Shown: positions 7,601 to 16,185 of the stretch, piece after piece
Layout of the letters: each line of letters starts with the position of its first letter
Position numbering within the stretch: the first letter of the stretch is position 1
NCBI RefSeq assembly: GCF_900105805.1
Contig: NZ_LT629788.1
Span: forward strand, 4,154,001 to 4,218,000
Direction: 5' to 3'
Origin: Pseudomonas moraviensis
GTDB lineage: Bacteria; Pseudomonadota; Gammaproteobacteria; Pseudomonadales; Pseudomonadaceae
DNA length: 64,000 nucleotides
Program-made: the position numbers and the translations under genes
The notes under the pieces: model-generated
The model's input: the letters and a program-made list of their open reading frames with translations, nothing else
Database searches by the model: none
Told to the model about the DNA's origin: nothing

Positions 7601-9253
7601 GCCACGATCGATCAGGATTTCCTTGGTGGTCTTGACCCGATACGCCGCGCCGTCGCTGGCAAACACCGTGAGCATGTAGCGGCTCGGCTTGTCGGCGGCC
7701 GGAAGGTCGAGGGTCGCGTTGCCCTTGCTGTCGGTGGTCAGTTCGGTACTGGTCAGCTCCACCGGGAATTGCCCGAGGTATTGCAGCTCGTTGTCGACCA
7801 TCGACAGTTGCTGGGCGCGCAGGCTCAGGTTCAATTTGGCGTTGGCCACCGGTTTACCATCCGGATAGAGCAACACCAGACTGCCTTTCACCGGCTCGCC
7901 GGTGCGGTAGTCCTGCTTGGCCAGATTCAGCGAAATTTCGAAGTGCGGTTTGATGTACTCAGCCACACGGAAGGCACTGCTGTAGGCCTGATCCTTGTAG
8001 TTGAAACGGATCTCGTAGCCGCCGGCGACGGCGTTGTCCGGCAACTGGAAGCGGCCTTGGGTTCCAGCCTTGGAATCCAGTTTCAGGTCGAGGGTCTGCA
8101 GCTCGGTACCCGTGGCATCGAGCACGCTGACGCTGACATCCGCCGCACCCGGCAACACCGAGTCCCGTGCATTCTTGAACTCGCGACCGACGATTTTCAG
8201 CGACACCCAATCGCCCGGACGATACAGCGGCCGGTCGGTGAAGGCGTAGAGTTTGGTGTCGTAGATTTCGCTGTCGTAGTAGAAGTTTTCCGAGACGAAC
8301 ACGCCGCCCTCTTCGTCCTCGCCGATAACGAACGAACGCTCCGGGCTGACGTGTTTCAGACGCAGCAAACCGTCGGCATCGGTGGCGCCGCTGCTCATCA
8401 CGCCGAGGCCGTCGGTCCACAACACATTGACCTTCGCCACCGAACTGCCTTCATGCTTGCGTGCGGCCCAGACCAGCAGTTCATCACCGGCAATCTTGCT
8501 CACCGCGACGGTGTTGGAGACGAAAACCATGGTGGTCGCGCGGTATTTGCCGATCAACGCTTCGACCAGATACAGCCCGGGCTTCAGATTACCCAGCGGA
8601 ATGTAGACGTTGCCCGGTGCGACGCTGACGAAGTCGCTGGACGAGCCGGCCAGATTGACCCCGGCCGGCGGCTGAATCGGCTTGGCCTGCCACAGCGGAT
8701 AACGGAACTGGCTGACCACCGGCAGACCCGGGATCAAGGCAAATTGCGGCTGCGCGTCGTAAGGCGTCGGCGCAACCATGGCCTCGCCCATCTTCAGCTC
8801 CGGCACTTCTTCGGTGACCTGTTTGCGCGACTCGTAAGAGAACGCACGCTGCATCACCCGGCGGGATTTGCGATACCAGTTGTCCCACAGATACGCGAGG
8901 GTGTTGGACAGGCCTTCGCCCTTGAACTGGCCGTCACTGACGACGCGGTGCAGGTTCTTCTGGCGCTTGAGGAAGTCCAGCGGCTTGTCGATGCGATACA
9001 CGCGAATGTCGGCGCCACCGTACGGCTCCATGCGAAAGCGCCGGTAGTCACGACCCGGTGCTTCGAGGCGGACCATCGCCTGCTCGTCGCTGGCAAAACT
9101 GCTGTCGGCCAGCAGAAAGAAACTCTCACCGGCCACCGGCGTGTAATTGCTCGGCTCCACCGAGTCTTCGGCGTTGGCGCTGGTCAACGGCAGCAGCAAC
9201 GCCAACAGCAAGGAAATTCGCGAACAGATACGCAACATGCGGGCACCGGTCAT
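4679..9253 (-). CDS. magD: MagD, bacterial alpha-2-macroglobulin (YfaS-like)
   Basis: A 1,524-residue periplasmic alpha-2-macroglobulin, a protease-trapping protein family. A signal peptide (LLALLLPLTSANA) is followed by many beta-sandwich MG domains and an alpha-helical thioester-type domain. The canonical thioester motif CxEQ reads GVEQ here (PYGGVEQ, about residue 1060, bases 6053-6078), so no covalent trap can form; MagD of P. aeruginosa and YfaS of E. coli lack it as well. The start at 9253 overlaps the magC stop by ATGA; ATG at 9238 is an alternative. Likely role: guarding the envelope against foreign proteases, together with MagA, B, C, E and F. Confidence 0.93.
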   Translation of the reverse strand: MTGARMLRICSRISLLLALLLPLTSANAEDSVEPSNYTPVAGESFFLLADSSFASDEQAMVRLEAPGRDYRRFRMEPYGGADIRVYRIDKPLDFLKRQKNLHRVVSDGQFKGEGLSNTLAYLWDNWYRKSRRVMQRAFSYESRKQVTEEVPELKMGEAMVAPTPYDAQPQFALIPGLPVVSQFRYPLWQAKPIQPPAGVNLAGSSSDFVSVAPGNVYIPLGNLKPGLYLVEALIGKYRATTMVFVSNTVAVSKIAGDELLVWAARKHEGSSVAKVNVLWTDGLGVMSSGATDADGLLRLKHVSPERSFVIGEDEEGGVFVSENFYYDSEIYDTKLYAFTDRPLYRPGDWVSLKIVGREFKNARDSVLPGAADVSVSVLDATGTELQTLDLKLDSKAGTQGRFQLPDNAVAGGYEIRFNYKDQAYSSAFRVAEYIKPHFEISLNLAKQDYRTGEPVKGSLVLLYPDGKPVANAKLNLSLRAQQLSMVDNELQYLGQFPVELTSTELTTDSKGNATLDLPAADKPSRYMLTVFASDGAAYRVKTTKEILIDRGAATFRLSAPQRFSAVGDKVAFSYANEGGTEQSKAVTPSSYAWVRLEDQSSGEGKLAAADKGFSLAFERPGTYNLTLKDQHGRVLGATGHSVTGDGVKAVPGTVEIVLDKPEYKAGEEALALITFPEPVSDALLSLERDKVEATALLAKGGDWLKLEKLSDTQYRARIAVKDNFAPNLTFSVLYTKGGQYSFQNAGIKVIAPQIDVAISTDKAVYLPGDTVTVDLTTQFAGKDVPAHLTVSVVDEMVYALQPEVAPTIDQFFYHPRRNNVRTSASLSFISYDVALPGSPGAPGKANRSERGVKVLERPRREDVDTAAWQPELLTGTDGKTRFTFKMPDSLTRWRITARAIADDGQVGQKKQFVRSEKPLYLKWSGPSRFRKGDQPQLGVFAFSQAEKPVKAELVTHYAGAEQRLPVTLNSGINYLPLPAFALASGEWMAELVQDGKVADALAVRLSATGEGWQVTQTQSLDVVSGDTPLSLPADATDIRLRLDDSPQALFRAALDDLLSYPYGGVEQTASRLLPLSIAYPSLASNPQTRDRLRLIMQNSRLRLVQMAGPSASFTWWGYDGEPDAFLTAYAYYADWNASRVLDLTLPPEHWQRVLEVYAKQAPNTPLLQRALILSFARQMQLPVTTLLSGLIDDLARAGEGRAETLLDDGQDSLVMSDPDSALGLAAARVLAASLAAQSKVALPEAFNRQLGAAQQRLATSSQPFVEALNLSLQPFDQARATALLQRLLPQQSTLERALALTWLQRSIAQASPTIALMPGEGWKKNYGASGEMYWTWQGATPLPSVLSVSGTQERPLRAALSFQTQQPQVDPMAVTITRRLSRLVPGDEAFTFKLEPVGTKPLSSDSLYLDEVILTSKAPKPLRYGMLEVPLPPGADVERTTWGIKLQGKEGTEPTALEKARFEPGQLAYAVPVDALSGELRLRHLVRFSQKGQFNLPPVRFKQVYAPQHQAQEAKAALGQVTVN

Positions 9254-9900
9254 TGGGAGAGAAAGTTCAGTCGATAGACGCCGATGAAGTTGGGGTTGGC
9301 TGCGTCGGGTATCCATCGGGTGTCCTTCCATGTCATGAGTTGCTGCAGGCTTGCCGAACGCATGCCGTTGTCAGTGGGGGTGGTGGTGCCGGTGTGATAG
9401 GCGATGTAGCGGCCCATCCAGATCATCAGGTGCTGGTCGTCGCCCTGATCGAAAAACATCAGGTCACCGGGCCGCGCCTGCGACACATCGCGGCTGATCA
9501 GGTGGCTGTTGAACTGAATCAGTTTGATCGCGTTGACGTACGGCCCGACCTTGCCGCCGCCCTGCTGCCACTGTTGCGCGAGCTTGCGCTGCTCGTCGCT
9601 CAGCGCCAGCTCCGGCGGTAGATAACGATTGGACAGACCATTGCTGCGCAGCCATTTGTCGTCATGGACTTTCAGCGCTTCGTTGGCGGCAAAGCGCACC
9701 AGCCCGGCGCAGTCCTGCTGATACCAGCGCGGGCTCGGCCCCTGGCTCAATTGCTCTTGAGCGATGCGCACGAACCAGGCGCGGAATACCTGGGATTGCG
9801 CCGGATCGAGCGCCGGCGCATCAACTGCGCGGGCACCTGCGCTCAGAAACAGCGCGAGCAGGCCAAGGCTGCGGATCAGTGCGCTCACAGCGCTTTCCAT
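9250..9900 (-). CDS. magC: MagC, secreted DUF1175 (YfaT-like) protein with NlpC/P60-like motifs
   Basis: A 216-residue exported protein between magB and magD, overlapping both. After a signal peptide (LLALFLSAGARA) the sequence has the order seen in papain-like NlpC/P60 enzymes: QQDCAGLVRF with C64, then ARPGDLMFF, then DDQHLMIWMG with H157, then AYHTG with H169. DUF1175 has no proven activity; a cell-wall amidase or a related fold is my inference. The start at 9900 is preferred because the signal peptide follows directly; ATG at 9915 is possible. Confidence 0.85.
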   Translation of the reverse strand: MESAVSALIRSLGLLALFLSAGARAVDAPALDPAQSQVFRAWFVRIAQEQLSQGPSPRWYQQDCAGLVRFAANEALKVHDDKWLRSNGLSNRYLPPELALSDEQRKLAQQWQQGGGKVGPYVNAIKLIQFNSHLISRDVSQARPGDLMFFDQGDDQHLMIWMGRYIAYHTGTTTPTDNGMRSASLQQLMTWKDTRWIPDAANPNFIGVYRLNFLSQ

Positions 9901-11618
9901 TCCAGCGGCAGCCATTGCCAGTGGCCGTCCGGCTCACTGCCTTCGGGCAGCGTCAGGGCATATTTACCGTAGCCGCCGAGGGTGCGCAGTTTCGGCATCA
10001 GGTAGGTTTGCGCAGCATTGAAGAACACCGGTTCCATGTCCTGCGGCAGGCTGTCGAGGGTTTCGCGCTGCATCAGTTGCGCCATCGCATCGGGGCCGAA
10101 GTAGATCGGCATCAGCACATCTTTTGGCAGCACGTCTGCCATCGGCGGGAAACGCTTGTCGAGGGTGCCGAGGGCTTTGTCGACGAGTTTGTCGTCGAGA
10201 GAAAACAGCAGCGTCGAACCATGACGGGCGAGGCTGACTTTCATGAACGCCTTGCCGGAAATCGCCTCCGGGTTTTCAGCGGTCTTCGCCGCGTACGGAC
10301 CGAAACTGGAACTGACCTGACGCTGCCAGACGTGGCTCGAGCCTTCCTGCTTGTCGATCACCGGGAATACTCTCTCGGCGACGTTGGCTTCGAACGCGCC
10401 GACCATCGAACCGAACAGTTTGCCGAGATCACCATCAAGCTTGCTGCTGTCTTCGTCTTTGAGGCTGGCAACCAGCAACGGCGTGTACAGCCGCGAGTCG
10501 GCGTACCAGCACAGGCCCGCCGCGCCAGCGACGTGTTCGGTGAGGGTTTGCGCCACCGCTTCGTCGGCGCCGAGTTTGATCAGGATCGGCTTCTGCGGTT
10601 CGGCGGCCACCGGCAGGGTCACGCAAGCGCTCGCCCCCAGCGGCATCGCTTGCCAGACCGGTTTGAAATCGAAGTCCGGCTGATTTTCCAGCTCATCCAT
10701 GGCCAGATAGCTGTGCCAGCCCTTGTCGTCCATGTCAAAACGCAACCCGGCGAAATTCGGGATGAAGCGCTGATAGCCCATGGCGAGGACACTGGAATTG
10801 ACGGACAGACGCTGTTTGGTTTCCGGGCTTTTCTCTGGCAGGCCGAACGCTTCCGGGAAGAGCTTTTCGCCATTGAGCAATGCCGCCAGCGCTTGCGCGG
10901 AGACGCGGCCCGACTCTTCCGAGACGCCGCTTTCCGGGTCGTAGTACTTCGCCGGATTGGACAGCACCACCAGTTTGTCGCCGCGGGACGCGAACAGCAG
11001 CGACTTGCTCGCGTTGTAGGTGAGCTGATACAGCGGCACTTCGTCGCTGCCGACTTTGAGATTGCCGAAGACGCTGAGCTGGGTGTCATCCAGCGCGACC
11101 TTGGCCAACGGCTCGAGCAACTTGGCCAGGCCGCCACGATCCATTACCAGCAGGAAATCCTTCAAGCGACCATCGGCGCCACGCCATAGCGCAACGTCGG
11201 CCGGTTGATCGAAAAGCTGCTCGATCAGGCTGTCCTGCAATTTGAGGTCATGCTCGTAGATGATCCGGCGCAGACTGCCGATCAGGCCGAGGCGGTCGGC
11301 GTGGGTTTCGTAATAGAAGACGAAATCTTCGGTCAGCGTCGCCTTGAGAAACGGCACCGTCAGCAGATCCTTGGGCAACTGGCTCAGTGAACGGGTTTCG
11401 AGCAAGGCGTCCGGACGGCCAAGGCCGAGCTTGTCACTGGCAAGTGTCGCCGGCGGCGCTTTGGGCTTGAGCAGCAGCCAGCCGAAACCGCCCGCCACAC
11501 CGGCCACCAGGCACAGCCCGAGCACGACCAGCGGCCAGCGCCGCGCAGGTTTGGCCGCCGGTGTCGCGGCAGCTGGAGTCACAGTGTTATCGCTCATGTT
11601 CACAACATCCGAGTTCAT
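9885..11618 (-). CDS. magB: MagB, membrane-anchored DUF2138 (YfaA-like) protein
   Basis: A 577-residue protein with a short proline/alanine-rich cytoplasmic tail and one N-terminal membrane segment (WPLVVLGLCLVAGVAGGFGW), so nearly all of it should sit in the periplasm on an inner-membrane anchor. It matches DUF2138, found only in yfa/mag-type clusters. In P. aeruginosa MagB is one of the proteins linked with MagD. It begins 14 bases after magA and runs into magC by 16 bases. ATG at 11597 is an alternative start that still keeps the anchor. No catalytic motif is visible. Confidence 0.85.
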   Translation of the reverse strand: MNSDVVNMSDNTVTPAAATPAAKPARRWPLVVLGLCLVAGVAGGFGWLLLKPKAPPATLASDKLGLGRPDALLETRSLSQLPKDLLTVPFLKATLTEDFVFYYETHADRLGLIGSLRRIIYEHDLKLQDSLIEQLFDQPADVALWRGADGRLKDFLLVMDRGGLAKLLEPLAKVALDDTQLSVFGNLKVGSDEVPLYQLTYNASKSLLFASRGDKLVVLSNPAKYYDPESGVSEESGRVSAQALAALLNGEKLFPEAFGLPEKSPETKQRLSVNSSVLAMGYQRFIPNFAGLRFDMDDKGWHSYLAMDELENQPDFDFKPVWQAMPLGASACVTLPVAAEPQKPILIKLGADEAVAQTLTEHVAGAAGLCWYADSRLYTPLLVASLKDEDSSKLDGDLGKLFGSMVGAFEANVAERVFPVIDKQEGSSHVWQRQVSSSFGPYAAKTAENPEAISGKAFMKVSLARHGSTLLFSLDDKLVDKALGTLDKRFPPMADVLPKDVLMPIYFGPDAMAQLMQRETLDSLPQDMEPVFFNAAQTYLMPKLRTLGGYGKYALTLPEGSEPDGHWQWLPLEWKAL

Positions 11619-11632
11619 CCGTGGCGGGATGC

Positions 11633-12424
11633 TTAATAGTTGAAAGTCTTGACCAGCAACAGATCACCGATCGCCCGCAGGGGCACGATGAAGGTTTCGC
11701 GTTTTTCGTCGACGGTGTTTTCGTTCAGCACCAGAGTGATCTGCGAGGTGATCACCTCGTTCTGGTTGCTGGTCTCCTCGAAGTTATAGCCGCCATCGCC
11801 GTAGTTGCCCCAATAGTTGACGTAGACCAGATAGGTGCCGTGCAGCGGCGCGGTCATGGTGAACATTTCCGGGCCGGGGCCGTCGACGCCATCCGGGTCG
11901 AGGCCGCCGCCATTGCTCAGTGCTGGCCGCGACCAGAACGCATGCTGACCGTCGGGTGTGACAATGTGCAGATCCAGCTCGGCTTTCGGGTCGTCCCATC
12001 CCAAGACAAGACGAATCCGCGCCGGCGTGCGCAGATTATTTGCTTCATAAAATTGCACGCGCTTGAGCGACTGGCCTTCGGCGCTGATCACTTCGACGCT
12101 GTTGGAACCCGCACCGAATGCGTAGGGCCGAGCGAAACGCCCCTGATCATCGGTGTACAGATTCAATGGATTGCCGTTGACGGCGAGGCTGTGCGGCGGG
12201 CGCATGTGCCCCAGGGCCTTGAGCTGGCCCTGGATCATCGTGCGATTGCGCTGGATGCCGCGATCGATCGGCGGCGTCGGGTAGGCGACCTGCGGGTTTT
12301 CCGAACGATCGAGCAAGCCGTGATAACGCCAGCCGCCGACCGGCTCGGACAACTCTGCAGTCGGCGCCGCCCACAGCGCAGGCGCGCAGGCGAGGCCCAT
12401 CAGCAGCAAAAGAAATGATCGCAT
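11633..12424 (-). CDS. magA: MagA, secreted DUF2135 (YfaP-like) protein
   Basis: First gene of the mag operon. It encodes 263 residues with a signal peptide (MRSFLLLLMGLACAPALWA) and a DUF2135 domain: LDLHIVTPDGQHAFW, then GTYLVYVNYWGNYG. The start at 12424 is fixed by a GGAGG six bases upstream and by the signal peptide; the frame is open for another 87 codons upstream but lacks coding character. MagA and MagF are paralogues bracketing the operon. MagA is a MagD-associated component in P. aeruginosa; its own function is unknown. Confidence 0.85.
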   Translation of the reverse strand: MRSFLLLLMGLACAPALWAAPTAELSEPVGGWRYHGLLDRSENPQVAYPTPPIDRGIQRNRTMIQGQLKALGHMRPPHSLAVNGNPLNLYTDDQGRFARPYAFGAGSNSVEVISAEGQSLKRVQFYEANNLRTPARIRLVLGWDDPKAELDLHIVTPDGQHAFWSRPALSNGGGLDPDGVDGPGPEMFTMTAPLHGTYLVYVNYWGNYGDGGYNFEETSNQNEVITSQITLVLNENTVDEKRETFIVPLRAIGDLLLVKTFNY

Positions 12425-12430
12425 GTGACG

Positions 12431-12437
12431 CCTCCTG
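12431..12437 (-). promoter_or_regulatory. magA ribosome-binding site with an RsmA/E-type motif
   Basis: On the minus strand the Shine-Dalgarno reads CAGGAGG, so the GGA core of an RsmA/CsrA site coincides with the ribosome-binding site. In P. aeruginosa the mag operon is under RetS/Gac/Rsm control; direct binding here is inferred. Confidence 0.45.
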
Positions 12438-12614
12438 CCATGCCTTGAACGAAACCTTGCACCCGATCCTCGGTACTTCACAGCGGTGAACTGCGTTTCG
12501 TCTGAATGACCCGCAACTGTCGGGCCGTAGAAGCCGCGAAGATTAGCGATTCGGCAGTTTTTTAACAATCGGATACATGTGTGATTGCTGTAGGAATTGC
12601 GCTTTCGAGAGGGC

Positions 12615-12645
12615 GTGAGCCGAATAGCGAAGTTATTCGGCTCAC
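12615..12645. repeat. Perfect 12-bp stem-loop upstream of the mag operon
   Basis: GTGAGCCGAATA, a 7-base loop, then TATTCGGCTCAC; a third partial copy GAGCCGAA follows at 12651-12658. It lacks a T-run and does not match the REP families of this genome. It sits in the 500-base gap 12425-12928, which otherwise holds the mag promoter region and the REP pair at 12692-12822. Confidence 0.6.
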
Positions 12646-12691
12646 AAAATGAGCCGAACAAGCCTATATGGTCCTGAGTCACCAAAAATCA

Positions 12692-12822
12692 TGTGGCGAG
12701 GGAGCTTGCTCCCGCTGGACTGCGCAGCAGGCCCCGACCGCCAACCACGGTTCACCTGTTGATCGCGGTGGCTGATTTTGGGGTTGCTGCGCAACCCAGC
12801 GGGAGCAAGCTCCCTCGCCACA
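12692..12822. repeat. REP pair (BIME), GTGGCGAGGGAGCTTGCTCCC type
   Basis: Two inverted copies at 12692-12718 and 12796-12822 separated by about 75 bases, between the mag operon and xseB. Confidence 0.85.
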
Positions 12823-12928
12823 GCGTCTATCCGGGTCTTGGCGGTGTCTGCGCAGCCCCCCTCATTTGCCCATACCCCCCCTATCTGCTAGTGTCGCGCC
12901 GGTTTAACGTCTACCGGAAATTGCCGCC

Positions 12929-13171
12929 ATGGCCCGCAAAAAAGCTGCACTGGATTTCGAACAATCCCTCGCCGACCTGCAAACACTGGTCGAGCGTCTG
13001 GAGAACGGTGAATTGTCGCTGGAAGACTCGCTGACCGCTTTTGAGCAGGGCATCGGGCTGACCCGGGACTGCCAGGCGGCGCTGGCCCAGGCCGAGCAGA
13101 AAGTGCAGGTGCTGCTGGAGCGCGATGGCGAGCTCGCCGAGGAACCCTTCGACGCGGATGAGCCAGAATGA
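12929..13171 (+). CDS. xseB: Exodeoxyribonuclease VII small subunit
   Basis: An 80-residue helical subunit of exonuclease VII, which degrades single-stranded DNA to oligonucleotides; XseB binds and stabilises the large XseA subunit in the cytoplasm. It shows the family core DFEQSLADLQTLVERLE, then LSLEDSLTAFEQGI. Its stop overlaps the ispA start by 4 bases, giving the conserved gammaproteobacterial xseB-ispA-dxs operon. Length and context are typical. Confidence 0.96.
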   Translation: MARKKAALDFEQSLADLQTLVERLENGELSLEDSLTAFEQGIGLTRDCQAALAQAEQKVQVLLERDGELAEEPFDADEPE

Positions 13172-14055
13172 TTGCGGCGTATTCGGCGAGCAGTCAGGCC
13201 CGGGTCAATGCGGCGCTGGAGACCCTGTTCAACGCGCCGTTGCCGGAACTGGCGCGGCTCTACGAAGCGATGCGCTACAGCGTGATGAACGGTGGCAAAC
13301 GCGTCCGTCCGTTGCTGGCTTACGCCGCGTGCGAAGCCCTCGGTGGTCAGGCCGAACAGGCCAGCGGCGCGGCGTGTGCGGTCGAGTTGATCCATGCCTA
13401 CTCGCTGGTGCATGACGATCTGCCGGCCATGGACGATGACGATCTGCGTCGCGGCCAGCCGACCACCCACAAGAAATTCGACGAAGCCTGCGCGATCCTC
13501 GCCGGTGACGGCCTGCAGAGCCTGGCCTTCAGCGCCCTGCTCGATCCGCGCCTGAGCGATTGCAGCAGCGAAATCCGTCTGCAGATGGTCACCGCGCTGG
13601 CCCAGGCCGCCGGTCCGGCGGGCATGGTCGGTGGCCAGGCCATCGATCTTGGTTCGGTCGGTCTCAAACTCGATCAGAAGGCCCTCGAACAGATGCACCG
13701 GCACAAGACCGGCGCGCTGATTGAAGTCAGCGTCAAGCTCGGCGCGCTGGCCAGCGGCCGCGCCCAGCCCGATCAGCTACAGGCCTTGCAGACTTATGCA
13801 CAGGCCATCGGTTTGGCGTTTCAGGTGCAGGACGACATCCTCGACGTGGAAAGCGATACCGCCACCCTCGGCAAACGCCAGGGCGCCGACATTGCCCGGG
13901 ACAAGCCGACCTACCCTGCGCTGCTCGGCCTCGATGCTGCCAAGGCCTACGCTTTGGAACTGCGCGACCAAGCCCTGCAGGCACTGCGACCGTTTGACGC
14001 GGCAGCCGAGCCGTTGCGCGAGCTGGCCCGGTATATCGTCGAGCGACGCAACTGA
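13168..14055 (+). CDS. ispA: Farnesyl diphosphate synthase
   Basis: Condenses IPP with DMAPP and then GPP to make C15 farnesyl diphosphate, feeding quinone, undecaprenyl and other isoprenoid pathways. Its 295 residues carry GGKR at 42-45, the first aspartate-rich motif (DDLPAMDDDD, 83-92) and the second (DDILD, 222-226), so the Mg-binding site is complete. It is translationally coupled to xseB and precedes dxs by 91 bases, putting an early and a later isoprenoid enzyme in one operon. Confidence 0.96.
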   Translation: MIAAYSASSQARVNAALETLFNAPLPELARLYEAMRYSVMNGGKRVRPLLAYAACEALGGQAEQASGAACAVELIHAYSLVHDDLPAMDDDDLRRGQPTTHKKFDEACAILAGDGLQSLAFSALLDPRLSDCSSEIRLQMVTALAQAAGPAGMVGGQAIDLGSVGLKLDQKALEQMHRHKTGALIEVSVKLGALASGRAQPDQLQALQTYAQAIGLAFQVQDDILDVESDTATLGKRQGADIARDKPTYPALLGLDAAKAYALELRDQALQALRPFDAAAEPLRELARYIVERRN

Positions 14056-14146
14056 CGGCGTATCGGCCAAAAAATACCAACGCGTGGGCAGGGGGCGATG
14101 CATCAGGTAAACTGCCGCATCTTTTATACCTATAACGATTCGCCTG

Positions 14147-16045
14147 ATGCCCACGACGTTTCATGAGATTCCCCGCAAGCGCCCGACCACGCCCCTGCTC
14201 GACCGCGCGAACACGCCGGACGGCCTGCGCCGGTTAGGCGAAGCCGAGCTGGAAACCCTGGCCGATGAGTTGCGCCTGGAATTGCTCTACACGGTCGGCC
14301 AGACCGGTGGGCATTTCGGTGCCGGCCTGGGCGTGATCGAGCTGACCATCGCGCTGCATTACGTCTTCGACACTCCGGACGACCGTCTGCTGTGGGACGT
14401 CGGGCATCAGGCGTATCCGCACAAGATCCTCACCGGTCGCCGCGAGCGCATGGCCAGCCTGCGTCAGAAAGACGGCATCGCCGCTTTCCCGCGTCGCTCC
14501 GAGAGCGAGTACGACACCTTTGGCGTCGGCCACTCCAGCACCTCGATCAGCGCCGCGCTGGGCATGGCCATTGCCGCCCGCCTGCAGGACAGCGATCGCA
14601 AGGCCATTGCCGTGATCGGCGACGGTGCGCTGACCGCCGGCATGGCGTTCGAGGCGCTCAACCATGCGCCGGAAGTCAACGCCAACATGCTGGTGATCCT
14701 CAACGACAACGATATGTCGATCTCGCGCAACGTCGGCGGGCTGTCGAATTATCTGGCGAAGATCCTTTCCAGCCGCACCTACGCGAGCATGCGCGAGGGC
14801 AGCAAGAAAGTCCTGTCGCGCCTGCCCGGCGCCTGGGAAATCGCCCGTCGTACCGAAGAATATGCCAAGGGCATGCTGGTCCCCGGCACCCTGTTCGAAG
14901 AGCTGGGCTGGAACTACATCGGCCCGATCGACGGCCACGATCTGCCAACCTTGATCGCCACCCTGCGCAACATGCGCGATCTCAAAGGCCCGCAATTCCT
15001 GCACATCGTCACCAAGAAAGGTAAAGGCTTCGCCCCGGCGGAAGTCGACCCGATCGGTTACCACGCGATCACCAAACTCGAACCACTGGACGCCCCGGCC
15101 GCCGCGCCAAAAGCCACCAGCGGGCCGAAGTATTCGGCGGTGTTCGGCGAGTGGCTGTGCGACATGGCCGCGGCCGACGCGCGCCTCGTCGGCATCACTC
15201 CGGCGATGAAGGAAGGCTCGGATCTGGTGGCGTTCAGCGAGCGTTTCCCCGAGCGTTATTTCGACGTGGCGATTGCCGAGCAACACGCGGTGACGTTCGC
15301 CGCCGGCATGGCCTGCGAAGGCGCGAAACCGGTGGTCGCAATCTACTCGACGTTCCTGCAACGCGGTTACGACCAGTTGGTGCACGACGTCGCGGTGCAG
15401 AACCTCGATGTGCTGTTCGCCATCGACCGGGCCGGTCTGGTCGGCGAAGACGGCCCGACCCATGCCGGCAGCTTCGACCTGTCGTACCTGCGCTGCATCC
15501 CGGGCATGCTCATCATGACCCCGAGCGATGAAAATGAACTGCGCAAGATGCTCACCACCGGCCACCTCTACAACGGCCCGGCGGCGGTGCGTTATCCACG
15601 CGGCAGCGGCCCGAATGCATTGATCGAAAAAGATCTGGAAGCAATCGAAATCGGCAAGGGCATCGTCCGTCGCCAGGGCAGCAAAGTCGCCATGCTGGTG
15701 TTCGGTGTGCAACTGAGCGAAGCCTTGAAAGTCGCCGAGAAGCTCGACGCCACCGTGGTCGACATGCGTTTCGTCAAACCGCTGGATGAAGGGCTTGTGC
15801 GCGAGATCGCCGGTAGCCACGAACTGATCGTGACCATCGAAGAGAACGCGATCATGGGCGGCGCCGGTGGCGCGGTCAGCGAGTTTCTCGCCCGCGAGAA
15901 CATCCTCAAGTCGATGCTGCATCTGGGCTTGCCGGATAGCTACGTCGAGCATGCGAAACCGGCGCAGATGCTCGCCGAGTGCGGGCTGGATGAGGCCGGG
16001 ATCGAAGCGTCGATTCGCCAGCGACTGGCCTTGCTCAACAGCTGA
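14147..16045 (+). CDS. dxs: 1-deoxy-D-xylulose-5-phosphate synthase
   Basis: The thiamine-diphosphate enzyme that joins pyruvate and glyceraldehyde 3-phosphate to start the MEP isoprenoid pathway (also a precursor for thiamine and pyridoxal). It has 632 residues, normal length. Visible are GGHFG (54-58), the TPP-binding GDGALTAG beginning at 158 with its closing asparagine in ILNDND, and the transketolase-type C-terminal half with AEQHAVTFAAG. It is third in the xseB-ispA-dxs operon; a REP pair follows the stop. Confidence 0.97.
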   Translation: MPTTFHEIPRKRPTTPLLDRANTPDGLRRLGEAELETLADELRLELLYTVGQTGGHFGAGLGVIELTIALHYVFDTPDDRLLWDVGHQAYPHKILTGRRERMASLRQKDGIAAFPRRSESEYDTFGVGHSSTSISAALGMAIAARLQDSDRKAIAVIGDGALTAGMAFEALNHAPEVNANMLVILNDNDMSISRNVGGLSNYLAKILSSRTYASMREGSKKVLSRLPGAWEIARRTEEYAKGMLVPGTLFEELGWNYIGPIDGHDLPTLIATLRNMRDLKGPQFLHIVTKKGKGFAPAEVDPIGYHAITKLEPLDAPAAAPKATSGPKYSAVFGEWLCDMAAADARLVGITPAMKEGSDLVAFSERFPERYFDVAIAEQHAVTFAAGMACEGAKPVVAIYSTFLQRGYDQLVHDVAVQNLDVLFAIDRAGLVGEDGPTHAGSFDLSYLRCIPGMLIMTPSDENELRKMLTTGHLYNGPAAVRYPRGSGPNALIEKDLEAIEIGKGIVRRQGSKVAMLVFGVQLSEALKVAEKLDATVVDMRFVKPLDEGLVREIAGSHELIVTIEENAIMGGAGGAVSEFLARENILKSMLHLGLPDSYVEHAKPAQMLAECGLDEAGIEASIRQRLALLNS

Positions 16046-16055
16046 CGCAATCCCT

Positions 16056-16159
16056 TGTAGGAGCTGCCGAAGGCTGCGATCTTTTGATCTTGCTCTTCGG
16101 CAGCTCCGGAACCTTTAAAAAGCAAAATCAAAAGATCGCAGCCTTCGGCAGCTCCTACA
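16056..16159. repeat. REP pair (BIME), TGTAGGAGCTGCCGAAGG type
   Basis: Two inverted copies about 45 bases apart fill most of the dxs-btuB gap; transcripts in either direction would form long hairpins. The right copy holds GCAGCTCCTAC, the target type used by the IS110 element at 28.4 kb. Confidence 0.9.
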
Positions 16160-16185
16160 TGGTTTTGCAAAGACCATAGATTGCC

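Noticed and set aside
6812..9277. An 821-codon open frame on the plus strand opposite magD
   Set aside because: It mirrors the codon pattern of magD, has no homology-like motifs and no ribosome site. Long antisense frames are common in GC-rich DNA; the same applies to 14234-15952, 39839-42166 and 48516-50006.
16046..16185. Cobalamin riboswitch before btuB
   Set aside because: The 140-base gap is mostly a REP pair and lacks a B12-box-like segment.
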